Below are positions 50,036 through 58,947 of a stretch of DNA of 64,000 bases, piece after piece. The number at the start of each line of letters is the position of its first letter. The stretch's first letter is position 1. The notes below the pieces were generated by a model. That model saw nothing but the letters and a program-made list of their open reading frames with translations. It ran no database searches and had not been told where the DNA came from. The DNA is from Bacteroidales bacterium (GTDB lineage: Bacteria > Bacteroidota > Bacteroidia > Bacteroidales > FEN-979): NCBI GenBank assembly GCA_030681475.1, contig JAUXWT010000044.1, forward strand, positions 45,379 through 109,378, written 5' to 3'. Position numbers and translations under genes: made by a program.

Positions 50036-51550
50036 ATGAGCGAACTAATCAACAACTCACAAAGCAGGAAGGAACTGCTGAAGCACATGATCCTTCAACT
50101 GCACGAAGGCGTGGCGCCTGAAGCGGTGCGCGCACGCATGATCGAACTACTGACCAAGATCCCTTATGGCGAGGTGGTGGAGGTGGAACAGGAACTGATC
50201 AACGAAGGGCTTCCCGAATCGGAAGTTCTCAGGCTCTGTGACATTCACAGCCAGGCTCTGGAAGGTCATATCGACCTTTCGGGAATGAAAATCGTAGAAC
50301 CGGGACATCCGGTGGATACGTTCAAAAGGGAAAACAGAGAACTGGAGAAGGTAGTAAAAGAACTTTACAACCTGTTCAGTCAGGTTGAAACTGAACTTTC
50401 GGGACCATCAAAAGAGAAGTATCTTAATACGATAAGAGGTCTGTTCAATAACCTGATGGATGTCGACAAACATTACCGCCGCAAGGAAAATCTCCTGTTT
50501 CCTTTTCTTGAGAAGTATGGGATCACCGGTCCGCCCAAGGTGATGTGGGGTAAACATGACGAAACCCGCGACCTGCTGAAGAACGCGATCAATGTGCTGA
50601 ACATGCCCGGTGATTTTACCCCGGAAATGATGCAGATGAAGGTGGATCTCCACCTCAAATCGGCGGCAAAAGCCATTACCGACATGATCCTGAAAGAGGA
50701 GGAGATCCTCCTGCCCATGACCCTGGATAAACTGACGGAAACCGACTGGTACGATATTTACCGTCAAACCAATGAGATCGGATACTGTCTGTATGATCCC
50801 GATGTATCCTGGCAACCTCAGGGTGTGCTGACAGCCGAAGAGACCTCGGCCGAAGAGGGGACCATCAGCCTACCCAGTGGGAAATTTACTTCTGAAGAAC
50901 TCCTTGCCGTTTTGAACACCCTGCCGATTGACATTACCTTTGTTGACCGCAATGATAAAGTGAAATATTTTTCACAGGGCAGAGAGCGTATTTTCGACCG
51001 GAACCGGGCTATCCTGGGCCGCGATGTCCAGATGTGCCATCCGCCATCAAGCGTACACATTGTTGACCAGATCGTGGGGGATTTCCGCAGCGGCAAAGCC
51101 GACAGCGCTCCTTTCTGGATCCAGATGGGGGGGAAGTTCATCCACATCGAATATTTTGCATTGAGAAATGAAAAGGGTGAATATCTGGGAACGCTGGAGA
51201 TGTCGCAGGATCTTACCGAAAAGAGAAAAATCAGCGGAGATCAGCGCCTCTTGTCGTACCGGAAAAAGGAATCAACAAACATCAGGGAGGAACAAAAAAT
51301 GAACGGACCAGCATGGTTTGATAAGACTAAAATTAAAAATTCGCTGGATGCAAGGCCTTTGCTGGCCCAGGGTATCCATCCACTGGAGCAGGTGCAGCAG
51401 GAATGCGCCTTACTGAACCCGGGAGAGATCTTTGAGATCATCACCCCTTTTCCACCGGCGCCCATGATCGAGAAGATGGCGGCGGCAGGGTTTGAAACGC
51501 ACTCAGAGAGTGGGGCGGATGGGATGTTTCACACTTTCTTTTGCAAATAG
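50036..51550 (+). CDS. DUF438/hemerythrin/PAS/DUF2249 redox protein
   Basis: A 504-residue soluble multidomain protein. Domains in order: DUF438 (about 10-80), hemerythrin-like helical domain (about 90-245), PAS (about 285-400; LNTLPIDITFVDRNDKVKYF), and DUF2249 (about 435-504; LDARPLLAQGIHPLEQV, EIITPFPPAPMI). Candidate di-iron ligands in the hemerythrin domain include His/Glu of DVDKHYRRKENLLFPFLEKY, WGKHDETRDLL and KEEEILLPM. DUF438 proteins are associated with Fe-S/NO chemistry. With the Rrf2 and ferredoxin genes it suggests an O2/NO-responsive unit. Confidence 0.88.
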   Translation: MSELINNSQSRKELLKHMILQLHEGVAPEAVRARMIELLTKIPYGEVVEVEQELINEGLPESEVLRLCDIHSQALEGHIDLSGMKIVEPGHPVDTFKRENRELEKVVKELYNLFSQVETELSGPSKEKYLNTIRGLFNNLMDVDKHYRRKENLLFPFLEKYGITGPPKVMWGKHDETRDLLKNAINVLNMPGDFTPEMMQMKVDLHLKSAAKAITDMILKEEEILLPMTLDKLTETDWYDIYRQTNEIGYCLYDPDVSWQPQGVLTAEETSAEEGTISLPSGKFTSEELLAVLNTLPIDITFVDRNDKVKYFSQGRERIFDRNRAILGRDVQMCHPPSSVHIVDQIVGDFRSGKADSAPFWIQMGGKFIHIEYFALRNEKGEYLGTLEMSQDLTEKRKISGDQRLLSYRKKESTNIREEQKMNGPAWFDKTKIKNSLDARPLLAQGIHPLEQVQQECALLNPGEIFEIITPFPPAPMIEKMAAAGFETHSESGADGMFHTFFCK

Positions 51551-51590
51551 CGAAATGGTGAAATAGCGAAATAGCGAAACGGTGAAATTT
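51551..51590. repeat. 8-bp tandem array (CGAAATGG units) between stop and start codons
   Basis: Units CGAAATGG, TGAAATAG, CGAAATAG, CGAAACGG, TGAAATTT follow directly after the TAG of the DUF438 gene. They supply the GTG start of the PepSY gene. The unit recurs at 23345. Confidence 0.75.
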
Positions 51591-53105
51591 TTCCGGAAGT
51601 ACCATAAGTGGTTTAGCCTGGTCGCTACGCTGTTCATCCTCCTCTTCGCGGTTTCGGGGATTATCCTTAACCACCGGGAGTTGTTCTCGGGAGTAGATGT
51701 AAGCCGGAAACTTCTGCCTCCCATTTACAGATACAACAACTGGAATCTTGCTGCGGTGAAAGGGTCGGTGAAAGCCGGCGGTGACAGCATTCTGGTTTAC
51801 GGCAACATCGGGGTTTGGCTGACCGACAGCACATTCAAGACCTTTTATGACCTTAATGATGGTTTCCCGGATGGCATCGATAACCGGAAAATAAATACAC
51901 TTTCATGGTCGCCGGTTGCTGGACTTTATGCCGGAACATTGTTCGGGCTTTACCATTTTAATCTTGGAAAATGGGATAAAGTAAGGTTGCCGTTTGGTTC
52001 GGCACGCGTCGTGAAAGCGCTGCAGCATGGCGACAGTTTGCTTGTAATGACCCGGTCGGATCTTTTTATGTCCACAAGTGCATCGGGTTACCGTGACTTC
52101 CATAAAATCCAGGTTCCAAAGGGCGAAAACAGCGATGGCAAGATCGGTCTTTTCAAAACCCTGTGGGTGATTCACAGCGGCGAAGTTTACGGTCTGGCAG
52201 GCAAGCTGATCGTAGATGGTGTCGGAATAGTCTTCATCATACTTTGCATTACCGGACTTATCTATTTCTTTGTTCCATACCGGTTGAGAAAATTGAATGA
52301 TGACCGGAGTCGTTCAAAATGGAAACAATTTAACAGGTCTTCCCTGAAATGGCACAACGTACTCGGCTCCTGGGCCATCCTCATCCTGATTCTCAATACC
52401 GCAACAGGGATGTTTCTCCGGCCGCCACTACTCATCCCCATTGCCGGAGAAAGGGTTGCAAAACTGAAGTACACCAAACTCGACAGCCCCAACCCATGGT
52501 TCGACCGGTTCCGCGATTTGATCTATGAAGAGGAATCGGGGCGATATCTCGTGGCTACCAGCGAAGGAGTTTATTATTCCGATGACCATTTCGGCAGTGA
52601 ACTGAAATCCTTTCCTGTTCAACCTCCTGTAAGCGTGATGGGTATCAACGTTTTTGAGCAAATCAACACAGGTCGTTACCTAGTCGGGTCATTCAGCGGG
52701 ATTTATGAATGGGAACCGTTCACGGGACAGATCATTGATTGCATCACCCGCATCGAATATCATGATACCGGTGAAAGCGGCCCTCCGTTTGGCAATGTAA
52801 CCGTTGCCGGATATATCAGGTGCGACGATTCCACCCGGCTTATTTTCGATTACGCCCACGGGGTGTTTGCCCTGGAAGGGAGGAATCCGGTGGCTCCCAT
52901 TCCGTCAACTGTTGTAAATGCAAGCCCTATCTCGCTGTGGAATACCAGCCTGGAGATCCACACCGGGCGCATTTTTGATCCCATCCTCGGGCCGTTTTAC
53001 ATCCTGGTGGTGCCGTTGGTCGGCCTGGCCACGCTTTTCATCCTCGTCAGTGGATTTATTGCGTGGTGGCTGGCGAGGCGGCATAAAAATAAAGTGATGG
53101 AATAA
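51582..53105 (+). CDS. PepSY-associated membrane protein with propeller-like periplasmic regions
   Basis: A 507-residue inner-membrane protein. The first helix (FSLVATLFILLFAVSGIILNHRE) is a PepSY_TM signature; further helices lie near 205-230 (GVGIVFIILCITGLIYFFV), 260-280 and 470-495. WHNVLGSWAILILI repeats the PepSY-type His helix. The extracytoplasmic segments contain short beta repeats (GIYEWEPFTGQII, GLYHFNLGKWDKV) like ligand-binding propellers. Relatives include ferric-siderophore or flavin-type reductases, but none can be assigned. Its GTG start lies in an 8-bp repeat array. Confidence 0.78.
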   Translation: MKFFRKYHKWFSLVATLFILLFAVSGIILNHRELFSGVDVSRKLLPPIYRYNNWNLAAVKGSVKAGGDSILVYGNIGVWLTDSTFKTFYDLNDGFPDGIDNRKINTLSWSPVAGLYAGTLFGLYHFNLGKWDKVRLPFGSARVVKALQHGDSLLVMTRSDLFMSTSASGYRDFHKIQVPKGENSDGKIGLFKTLWVIHSGEVYGLAGKLIVDGVGIVFIILCITGLIYFFVPYRLRKLNDDRSRSKWKQFNRSSLKWHNVLGSWAILILILNTATGMFLRPPLLIPIAGERVAKLKYTKLDSPNPWFDRFRDLIYEEESGRYLVATSEGVYYSDDHFGSELKSFPVQPPVSVMGINVFEQINTGRYLVGSFSGIYEWEPFTGQIIDCITRIEYHDTGESGPPFGNVTVAGYIRCDDSTRLIFDYAHGVFALEGRNPVAPIPSTVVNASPISLWNTSLEIHTGRIFDPILGPFYILVVPLVGLATLFILVSGFIAWWLARRHKNKVME

Positions 53106-53144
53106 ATGCCATGTCAACGGTCACATCTTTTAAATATGTTTTTA

Positions 53145-53152
53145 TATCTTTG
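53145..53152 (+). promoter_or_regulatory. Possible -7 box before the T9SS protein gene
   Basis: TATCTTTG matches TAnnTTTG but ends 4 nt before the GTG start at 53157, so the mRNA would be leaderless. Confidence 0.3.
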
Positions 53153-53156
53153 AAAT

Positions 53157-53888
53157 GTGAAAAACTTCAATCTGACTATTTTTCTTATGATCACCGCAGG
53201 ATTAACCTGCCACGCGCAAAGTTTTGAACTTGCCGATGACTTTGGCGTACTCGCCAACGGGGCCGAAGTATATCACTCTGGCCCACCCGATACGTTGCAG
53301 TTGATCACCTGGCTCCATCTTAGCAACATTTCGGGGAACACAATAAATGTTTTAATGAAGAAGGAGGAGATATCCATGGTTCCCGGTACAACTTCATCCA
53401 TCTGCTGGGGAGGCTACTGCTATGGCACGGGGATGATGGTATCGACTTTCCCACTCACCATGCCTCCCGGAGAGACGGAATACGGGTGTTTCGGACATTA
53501 TGGACCCGGCGGGGGCAGGGGAGAGAGCGTGGTACGCTGGACATTTTTTAATGAATCCGACCCGATGGATTCCATCAGTGTGACAGCACATTATTCAACC
53601 TATCCACTTGCAAATGAAAACATACCGGATCCGTCAGGTGTATTGTCATTTACAGGGAAGGTTCCGGCCAACGATCAGATCATGGTCAGTTATTCACTTC
53701 AGCCGGGAAGACAGGGCAGGATCGAACTTCGCAACCTTGCAGGAAAAATTATTTCTGTCAGCAGAACCATTTCTCTATCAGGAACGATTTCTTTGAGCGT
53801 CATGTCGCTGCCATCAGGGATATATTTCTGCACCCTGATGGTTGACGGAAAACCCATCGTAACAAGAAAAGTGCCTGTTTGCCATTGA
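53157..53888 (+). CDS. Secreted protein with T9SS type A-like sorting domain
   Basis: A 243-residue exported protein starting at GTG. A signal peptide ends at CHAQS. The middle contains a Gly/Tyr/Cys-rich loop region (SICWGGYCYGTGMM, YGCFGHYGPGGGRGE). The last 75 residues (VSYSLQPGRQGRIELRNLAGK, LSVMSLPSGIYFCTLMVDGK) are the beta sandwich of type IX sorting domains; the end RKVPVCH departs from the usual KxVVxK. The function is unknown. Its stop overlaps the first codons of the SNF2 pseudogene. Confidence 0.8.
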   Translation: MKNFNLTIFLMITAGLTCHAQSFELADDFGVLANGAEVYHSGPPDTLQLITWLHLSNISGNTINVLMKKEEISMVPGTTSSICWGGYCYGTGMMVSTFPLTMPPGETEYGCFGHYGPGGGRGESVVRWTFFNESDPMDSISVTAHYSTYPLANENIPDPSGVLSFTGKVPANDQIMVSYSLQPGRQGRIELRNLAGKIISVSRTISLSGTISLSVMSLPSGIYFCTLMVDGKPIVTRKVPVCH

Positions 53889-56123
53889 AAACAGCCTGTC
53901 GTTCAATTCTGCTGATCACCCAGCACCGCCAGTTGGGGGCGATTGTTGCCCCCTGGGAAGTTGTAAATGACCCGGAAGGTTGGTTTGTGCTTCAAAACCG
54001 GCTGAATTGGTTGATAACCAATGGTTCAAACCAGGATGAACCGCAGGCCATCATCGATATCACGACTATTTCACAAACATTTACTGATGCGGAAATTCAC
54101 CGGCGGTTTTCGCGGAAAGGAATTTCATCAAAGGACTTTTTCAAGGCTATTCCCAAAGAAACACTCTTATTACAGATTCGTCCGTTTATCGAACGGCAGA
54201 TGGACAACATACTCCGGATAGCGATTCAACATGATATTCCGGTTTTCGAACATGAGGACTCTTTCAGGGTGTACCATAAAAACCGCCTGATGATCAGGCC
54301 GGAACCGGCCGATCCCTGGTTTTGCTTTACCAAAACTGCAAATGGGTCGAACTATGTTCTGGAACTCCTACAGCAGGAGCAGAAAATCGGGTTGAAATCA
54401 CCCGGCAATAAAATCATTTGCCGAAACCCGTGCTGGTTCAAGACAGATAACCGGATGCTCCATTTCCCCGAGGGGTTTGATGGTAAAAAAATTGAGCCAT
54501 TCCTGACAAAAGAGGCAATCCTGATCCCCGCCACTGCCGAAAAAAAGTATTTTGAAACATTCATCCTGAAAACTTTAAAAACCGGACAGGTAAAGGCCAG
54601 TGGATTTAAGGTTCAAACGCTGAATCCCATTCCCCTGATGGAGTTATCCACCGAATTTGACTGGCAGGAAAAGGCGGTACTGGTGATCTGGTTCCGGTAT
54701 GGCGAAAAGAGGATTATGGCAGGAAAATCGCAGAAAGTCTTTATTGACCTGAAGATGGACAACACAGAAGTGGTTTTTTCTAAAACAGAGCGGGACACCA
54801 TCTGGGAAGCAGAGATGGTCGGCAAATGCCTTTCTGTTGGACTGAAACTGCTTAATGACAACATTTTATATCTGCCTGGTTATTCCCCACCAGGGAATCT
54901 TGACATGTACCCGGTACAGTGACCTGCACTATTTTTCTGTTGTTGTTGACAATCAGTGGAGACTGCCGTTGCATCATATCAGGATAATCAGGGATCTTGA
55001 CTTGCCCGAAAATGAAAATCTGGCAATCCGATTGCAGCAACTGGACCCGGATCATGCCCGACCGGTGAGTGTGCCGCAAACCCTGCATGCCACGTTACGT
55101 CCTTACCAGGAAGAAGGATTGCAATGGCTGAAATTTTTAAATGAAAACAAGTTTGGTGGTTGTCTGGCTGACGACATGGGACTTGGGAAGACAATTCAGG
55201 CACTATCGTTATTGCTATCCATTGATGATGCAGATAGTGCAGCATCGCTGATCGTCATGCCCGCATCATTGATTCACAACTGGCGGAATGAGATCAGGAG
55301 GTTTGCCCCGTCTCTCAGGGTTCTGGAACATACCGGACACGACCGGATGACCACAACAGGATTTTTCGGTTCGGCCAATGTGATCCTGACAACCTATGGA
55401 ATACTTCGCAACGACTTGCCGCTCCTGTTACAGTACCGGTTTCATTACATCATTCTGGATGAAAGCCAGGTAATAAAGAATCCCGCGGCACATATCAGCA
55501 GGGCAGTGTATCAGATGAAATCCGAACAAAGGCTGGTTCTTACCGGCACTCCGATTGAGAACTCGCTGACAGATCTATGGTCGCAGTTCGAATTTCTTAA
55601 TCCCGGAATGCTGGGGACCTTGGCCCAATTTCAGAAAAGGTATGCCTTAAATTGGACAAATGATCAACACAAGGAAGATATCCTCAGGGTTTCTGATCGT
55701 TTAAAGCATCTGCAATTGATTGCCACCCATTTCACCCGTGAAGGAATATCGTTTTCAATGCTTACCGGAGCAACAACCAACCGTGAAAAGGTGGTAAAAC
55801 AATTCAGGGAGGATCCGGCAAATCAGTTTTTTCTGATCTCATTAAAAGCCGGTGGAACAGGACTCAATCTTCCGGAGGCAGGTTACGTCATGGTATTAGA
55901 CCCCTGGTGGAATCCCGCAGCCGAATTGCAGGCCATCAATCGGGCACACCGCATCGGCCAGGATAAAAAGGTGATCGCCTACAAATTCATCACATCCGGT
56001 ACTATTGAAGAGAAGATGCTCGTACTGCAGCAAAGGAAGCAGAGCTTGTCTGATAATTTTCTCCCAACGGGGAACCCGCTGAAGGATTTATCACAGGAGG
56101 AGATCGCGGGCTTGTTTGGATAA
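53879..56123 (+). pseudogene. SNF2-family helicase, decayed by frameshift and internal deletion
   Basis: Two ORFs (53879-54922, 54855-56123) belong to one SNF2/DEAD-like helicase gene. The first ends ILYLPGYSPPGNLDMYPV and the second resumes as SDLHYFSVVVDNQWRLPL, so a +1 shift lies near 54915. The ATPase half keeps Walker A DDMGLGKT, the DEAH-box variant DESQ and TGTPIENSLTDLW. About 120-150 residues, the helicase bridge, are missing between KRYALNWTND and HFTREGISFSML, while the C-terminal GGTGLN, DPWWNPA and RAHRIGQ are intact. The gene is probably non-functional. Normal family length is over 900 residues. Confidence 0.82.
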
Positions 56124-56145
56124 CCAGGACATTCTGTTTCCCACA

Positions 56146-56568
56146 TTATTCATATTTCATCAGAAAGTGTTCAATACCGGCTTCGAGAAACATCTCCCCG
56201 GCTTTTTTGAACCCGTTCCGCTCATAAAACGGTACCGCTTTCAGTTGGGAATGCAGATAGATCAGCTTTCCTAGAGATATTACATCTATCAATACCTCCT
56301 TCAGGATGATGTCGCCGATCCCCCGGTTGCGGAATTGAGGCAGCACGGCAAAGCGTTCCAGTTTGATCCCCTTGTCCGTTTTCCGCCAGCGGGCGGTAGC
56401 AATGGGTTTTTCAGCCAAAAACAGCAGATAATGATGGGAAACTTCTTCATGGTCGTATTCAAGGAACGCATCAACTCCCTGTTCCTCGACGAACACCTGC
56501 CGGCGGATAGAGAATGCCAATTCTGACAACTCTTTATCCTGGAATGAAAATTTTTTTACAGAAAACAT
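56146..56568 (-). CDS. GNAT-family N-acetyltransferase
   Basis: A 140-residue acetyltransferase. IRRQVFVEEQGVDAFLEYD and GIKLERFAVLPQFRNRGIGDIIL carry the acetyl-CoA-binding R/QxxGxG/A loop (RNRGIG) of the ElaA/YjdJ-like type. The substrate is unknown. It converges with the SNF2 remnant and is 31 bp downstream of the PHP gene on the same strand. Confidence 0.9.
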   Translation of the reverse strand: MFSVKKFSFQDKELSELAFSIRRQVFVEEQGVDAFLEYDHEEVSHHYLLFLAEKPIATARWRKTDKGIKLERFAVLPQFRNRGIGDIILKEVLIDVISLGKLIYLHSQLKAVPFYERNGFKKAGEMFLEAGIEHFLMKYE

Positions 56569-56599
56569 ATATTAACGATCAGTTTGTCAGCGCATTGGG

Positions 56600-57484
56600 T
56601 TAAATAGAAATCGTCTCCCAACCTGCCGGAGTCAGGTTCATCAGTTCCCTGAACCCTATCTCTGAAAGCAGAACGGCAGTTTCTTGGAATAACATGGAAA
56701 TCTCGGCAGGTTTATGTGCATCGGAACTGATGATGACCGGAATGTTCAGATCATGGATCCTTTTCAGCACGGCAGGACCGGGAAAAGGAGAATCGGAACG
56801 TTTTTTGTAAACCCCGCGGGTATTCACCTCGACGATGACCCCGGTTTGCTTTACCAGTTCGAGTGTCTCATTAACAAGTGCAACATACCATGGGTCCGTT
56901 TCCGAGAATAACCTGCCACGGTTGTGCATTTTGATCTTGTCGAGGTGGCCGATGATATCTATTTTGCTGGTTGTCAGCATCTCATTGATCTGTGCATAAT
57001 ATGCCGTGACCCCTTTGCGGATATCGCCACCAAAAAGCTTATTCAGCCCGTCATCGTATGTGGCAGGATCGGGGCCGTCGATGAACCAAAGTTCGTCAGG
57101 AGATCCGTTCCGGACAAGGTGTACCGATCCGATCAGGAAATCGAGGGGGAAATTTTCTTGGAACCAGGCGAATGAATGACCCATGCCGGGAATGTAATCC
57201 GCTTCCATCCCAAGGAAGATTTCGCACTGCGCACTACGCACTTCACGTTCAAGCAGATGATTTTGGGTTTCCGTATGCGAAAATTGATCACGAAGTAACA
57301 GAATTGCATCGCAATATTCCCTGACCTGATATTTACGCAAGGCAAAGGTGTTTTCGACAGGTAAAGGGGAATGATCGGAAAATCCGATGGAGGTCATTCC
57401 AAGGGCGATAGCAGCTTTAATGTACTCTTCCGGATTGTCGGAACCATCGCTGAAACGGGTGTGGGTATGGAGGTTTTGGTACAA
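56600..57484 (-). CDS. PHP-domain histidinol-phosphatase-type phosphoesterase
   Basis: A 294-residue metal-dependent phosphatase of the HisK/HolPase type. PHP motifs: NLHTHTRFSDGSDNPE (motif 1, His metal ligands), GFSDHSPLP, LGMEADYIPG, IGSVHLV, IIGHLDKI and IISSDAHKPAEI. It is likely to act in histidine synthesis or on another sugar phosphate; no his genes are present. It is transcribed after the U32 gene on the same strand across a 46-bp repeat-bearing spacer. Confidence 0.88.
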   Translation of the reverse strand: MYQNLHTHTRFSDGSDNPEEYIKAAIALGMTSIGFSDHSPLPVENTFALRKYQVREYCDAILLLRDQFSHTETQNHLLEREVRSAQCEIFLGMEADYIPGMGHSFAWFQENFPLDFLIGSVHLVRNGSPDELWFIDGPDPATYDDGLNKLFGGDIRKGVTAYYAQINEMLTTSKIDIIGHLDKIKMHNRGRLFSETDPWYVALVNETLELVKQTGVIVEVNTRGVYKKRSDSPFPGPAVLKRIHDLNIPVIISSDAHKPAEISMLFQETAVLLSEIGFRELMNLTPAGWETISI

Positions 57485-57486
57485 TG

Positions 57487-57521
57487 GAATATCGAATATT
57501 GAACAACGAATTATGAATTAC
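57487..57521. repeat. 7-bp tandem array beginning GAA
   Basis: Five heptamers in register: GAATATC, GAATATT, GAACAAC, GAATTAT, GAATTAC. It fills the spacer between the U32 stop and the PHP start. Confidence 0.7.
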
Positions 57522-57530
57522 GAATGAATT

Positions 57531-58766
57531 TTATTTGCCAGGTACTATTTTATAGACCTTATCGGCACGGCGGAGTAATGTTTCCACGGTGATGCTGCAG
57601 TGTTCGCCTTTCATTGTTTTTAAAACAGGTTGCAGGTCAACGCGTACTTCAGGTATTGTTATTTCAATGGATCCGGTAGTCGGGCCCTGGATATAGACCC
57701 GGTCGCCGTGTTTAAGTTGGCCGGATTCCATTTTGATCTCTGCAACCTTCAGTTTTGTATAATAGTTGGTGATCCTTCCGACATATTCTTTTGACTCGGT
57801 CGCCACCGACCCATGCTGTTCGGCCCATTCACCCATTTTTCTTCCAAGGTAATATCCATCCCAGAATCCTCGGTTATAAACAGTTTTCAGCCGGTCGGTC
57901 CATTGATTGACCTTTTCAGGGGTAAAATTACCGGCAATCACTGAATCGGCCGCATCACGGTAACACGAAACAACTGTTTTAACATATTCGGGACTACGTC
58001 CACGACCTTCTATCTTGAGAATTGACACCCCTGCCCTAACAATTTTATCAAGGAAACCGATGGTGCAAAGGTCTTTTGGCGACATGATATACTCGTTGTC
58101 AATTTCCAACTCTATCCCGGTTTCGGTATCTGTAACATGATAAGGCCTGCGGCAAAGCTGATAACAAGCCCCGCGGTTTGCTGATTTATTGTAATGGTCA
58201 AGGCTCAGGTAACATTTTCCGGAAACCGCCATGCACAAAGCTCCATGGGCAAAAACTTCTATTCTGACAAGGCTACCGTCGGGACCGGTGATTTTTTGCC
58301 GTTTGATGACTTTGGTGATCGCGGCAACCTGTTCGAGGGATAACTCCCTGGCCGTGACCATCACACCGGCATCCTGCGACCAGTATTTTACCGCCTCGAG
58401 GTTGGTGATGTTGGTTTGTGTTGACATGTGTACCGGCATTTCAACCGAACGGGCATACCGGATCACGGCATGGTCGGATGCGATGATCGCGGTGACTCCG
58501 TTTTTTTTGGCGGAATCAACCATCCGTTTCATCTCCTTTACCTCCGTGTCAAAGATGACCGTGTTCATGGTGAGGTATGTCTTCAGATTATGCTTACGGC
58601 AGATACGGGTAATTTTAACCAGATCGCGCAAAGTAAAGTTAACCGATGACCTGGCACGCATGTTGAGTATCCCGACACCGAAATATACCGAATCAGCTCC
58701 CGCCTCGATGGCGGCCATCAACGATTCCCAGGAGCCGACGGGAGCGGTGATTTCGATTTTTTGCAC
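57531..58766 (-). CDS. U32 family peptidase (RlhA/collagenase-like)
   Basis: A 411-residue protein from the GTG at 58766 (VQKIEITAPVGSWESL). The longer track ORF reaches 58916 only by reading the GGGGACAA array and is rejected as a start. U32 signatures: AIEAGADSVYFGVGILNMRA, VFAHGALCMAVSGKCYLS and the Cys-rich NRGACYQLCRRPYHV, with LKIEGRGRSPEYV near the C-terminal part. Relatives hydroxylate tRNA or rRNA, or act as peptidases; the exact role is uncertain. A -7 box TACCTTTG lies 13 bp upstream of the GTG. Confidence 0.9.
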   Translation of the reverse strand: MQKIEITAPVGSWESLMAAIEAGADSVYFGVGILNMRARSSVNFTLRDLVKITRICRKHNLKTYLTMNTVIFDTEVKEMKRMVDSAKKNGVTAIIASDHAVIRYARSVEMPVHMSTQTNITNLEAVKYWSQDAGVMVTARELSLEQVAAITKVIKRQKITGPDGSLVRIEVFAHGALCMAVSGKCYLSLDHYNKSANRGACYQLCRRPYHVTDTETGIELEIDNEYIMSPKDLCTIGFLDKIVRAGVSILKIEGRGRSPEYVKTVVSCYRDAADSVIAGNFTPEKVNQWTDRLKTVYNRGFWDGYYLGRKMGEWAEQHGSVATESKEYVGRITNYYTKLKVAEIKMESGQLKHGDRVYIQGPTTGSIEITIPEVRVDLQPVLKTMKGEHCSITVETLLRRADKVYKIVPGK

Positions 58767-58779
58767 GTGGGGTTTTTTG

Positions 58780-58787
58780 CAAAGGTA
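58780..58787 (-). promoter_or_regulatory. -7 box for the U32 gene
   Basis: The minus strand reads TACCTTTG (TAnnTTTG), 13 bp before the GTG at 58766. The -33 region falls within the GGGGACAA array. Confidence 0.5.
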
Positions 58788-58795
58788 AGAATTGT

Positions 58796-58944
58796 GGGGA
58801 ACAAGGGGACAAGGGGACAAGGGGACAAGGGGACAAGGAGACAAGGAGACAAGGGGACAAGGGGACAAGGGGACAAGGGGACAAGGGGACAAGGGGACAA
58901 GGGGACGAGGGGACAAGGGGACTGGCGGACTGCGGACTGACGGA
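58796..58944. repeat. Large 8-bp tandem array (GGGGACAA)
   Basis: Fourteen 8-bp units in register from 58805 to 58916 (eleven GGGGACAA, two GGAGACAA, one GGGGACGA), then decayed units (GGGGACTG, GCGGACTG, CGGACTGA). It fills the space between the pabA stop (58948) and the U32 -7 box. A short array of the same unit ends the ABC gene near 29058. Confidence 0.9.
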
Positions 58945-58947
58945 CTT

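Noticed and set aside
53145-53152. TATCTTTG as a strong promoter for the T9SS protein
   Set aside because: It ends 4 nt from the start codon, so it would need a leaderless mRNA. It is kept only as a low-confidence feature.
53879-56123. Two separate genes for the SNF2 ORF pair
   Set aside because: The protein sequence continues from one ORF to the other across a shift near 54915, and the bridge region is missing. One decayed gene explains both.
58767-58916. N-terminal extension of the U32 ORF (PLVPLSPC repeats)
   Set aside because: It is only the GGGGACAA array translated on the minus strand. The family N-terminus begins at the GTG at 58766, with a -7 box just upstream.
58796-58944. CRISPR-like appearance of the regular array
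   Set aside because: Units are 8 bp and contiguous with no spacers, and no cas genes are present.
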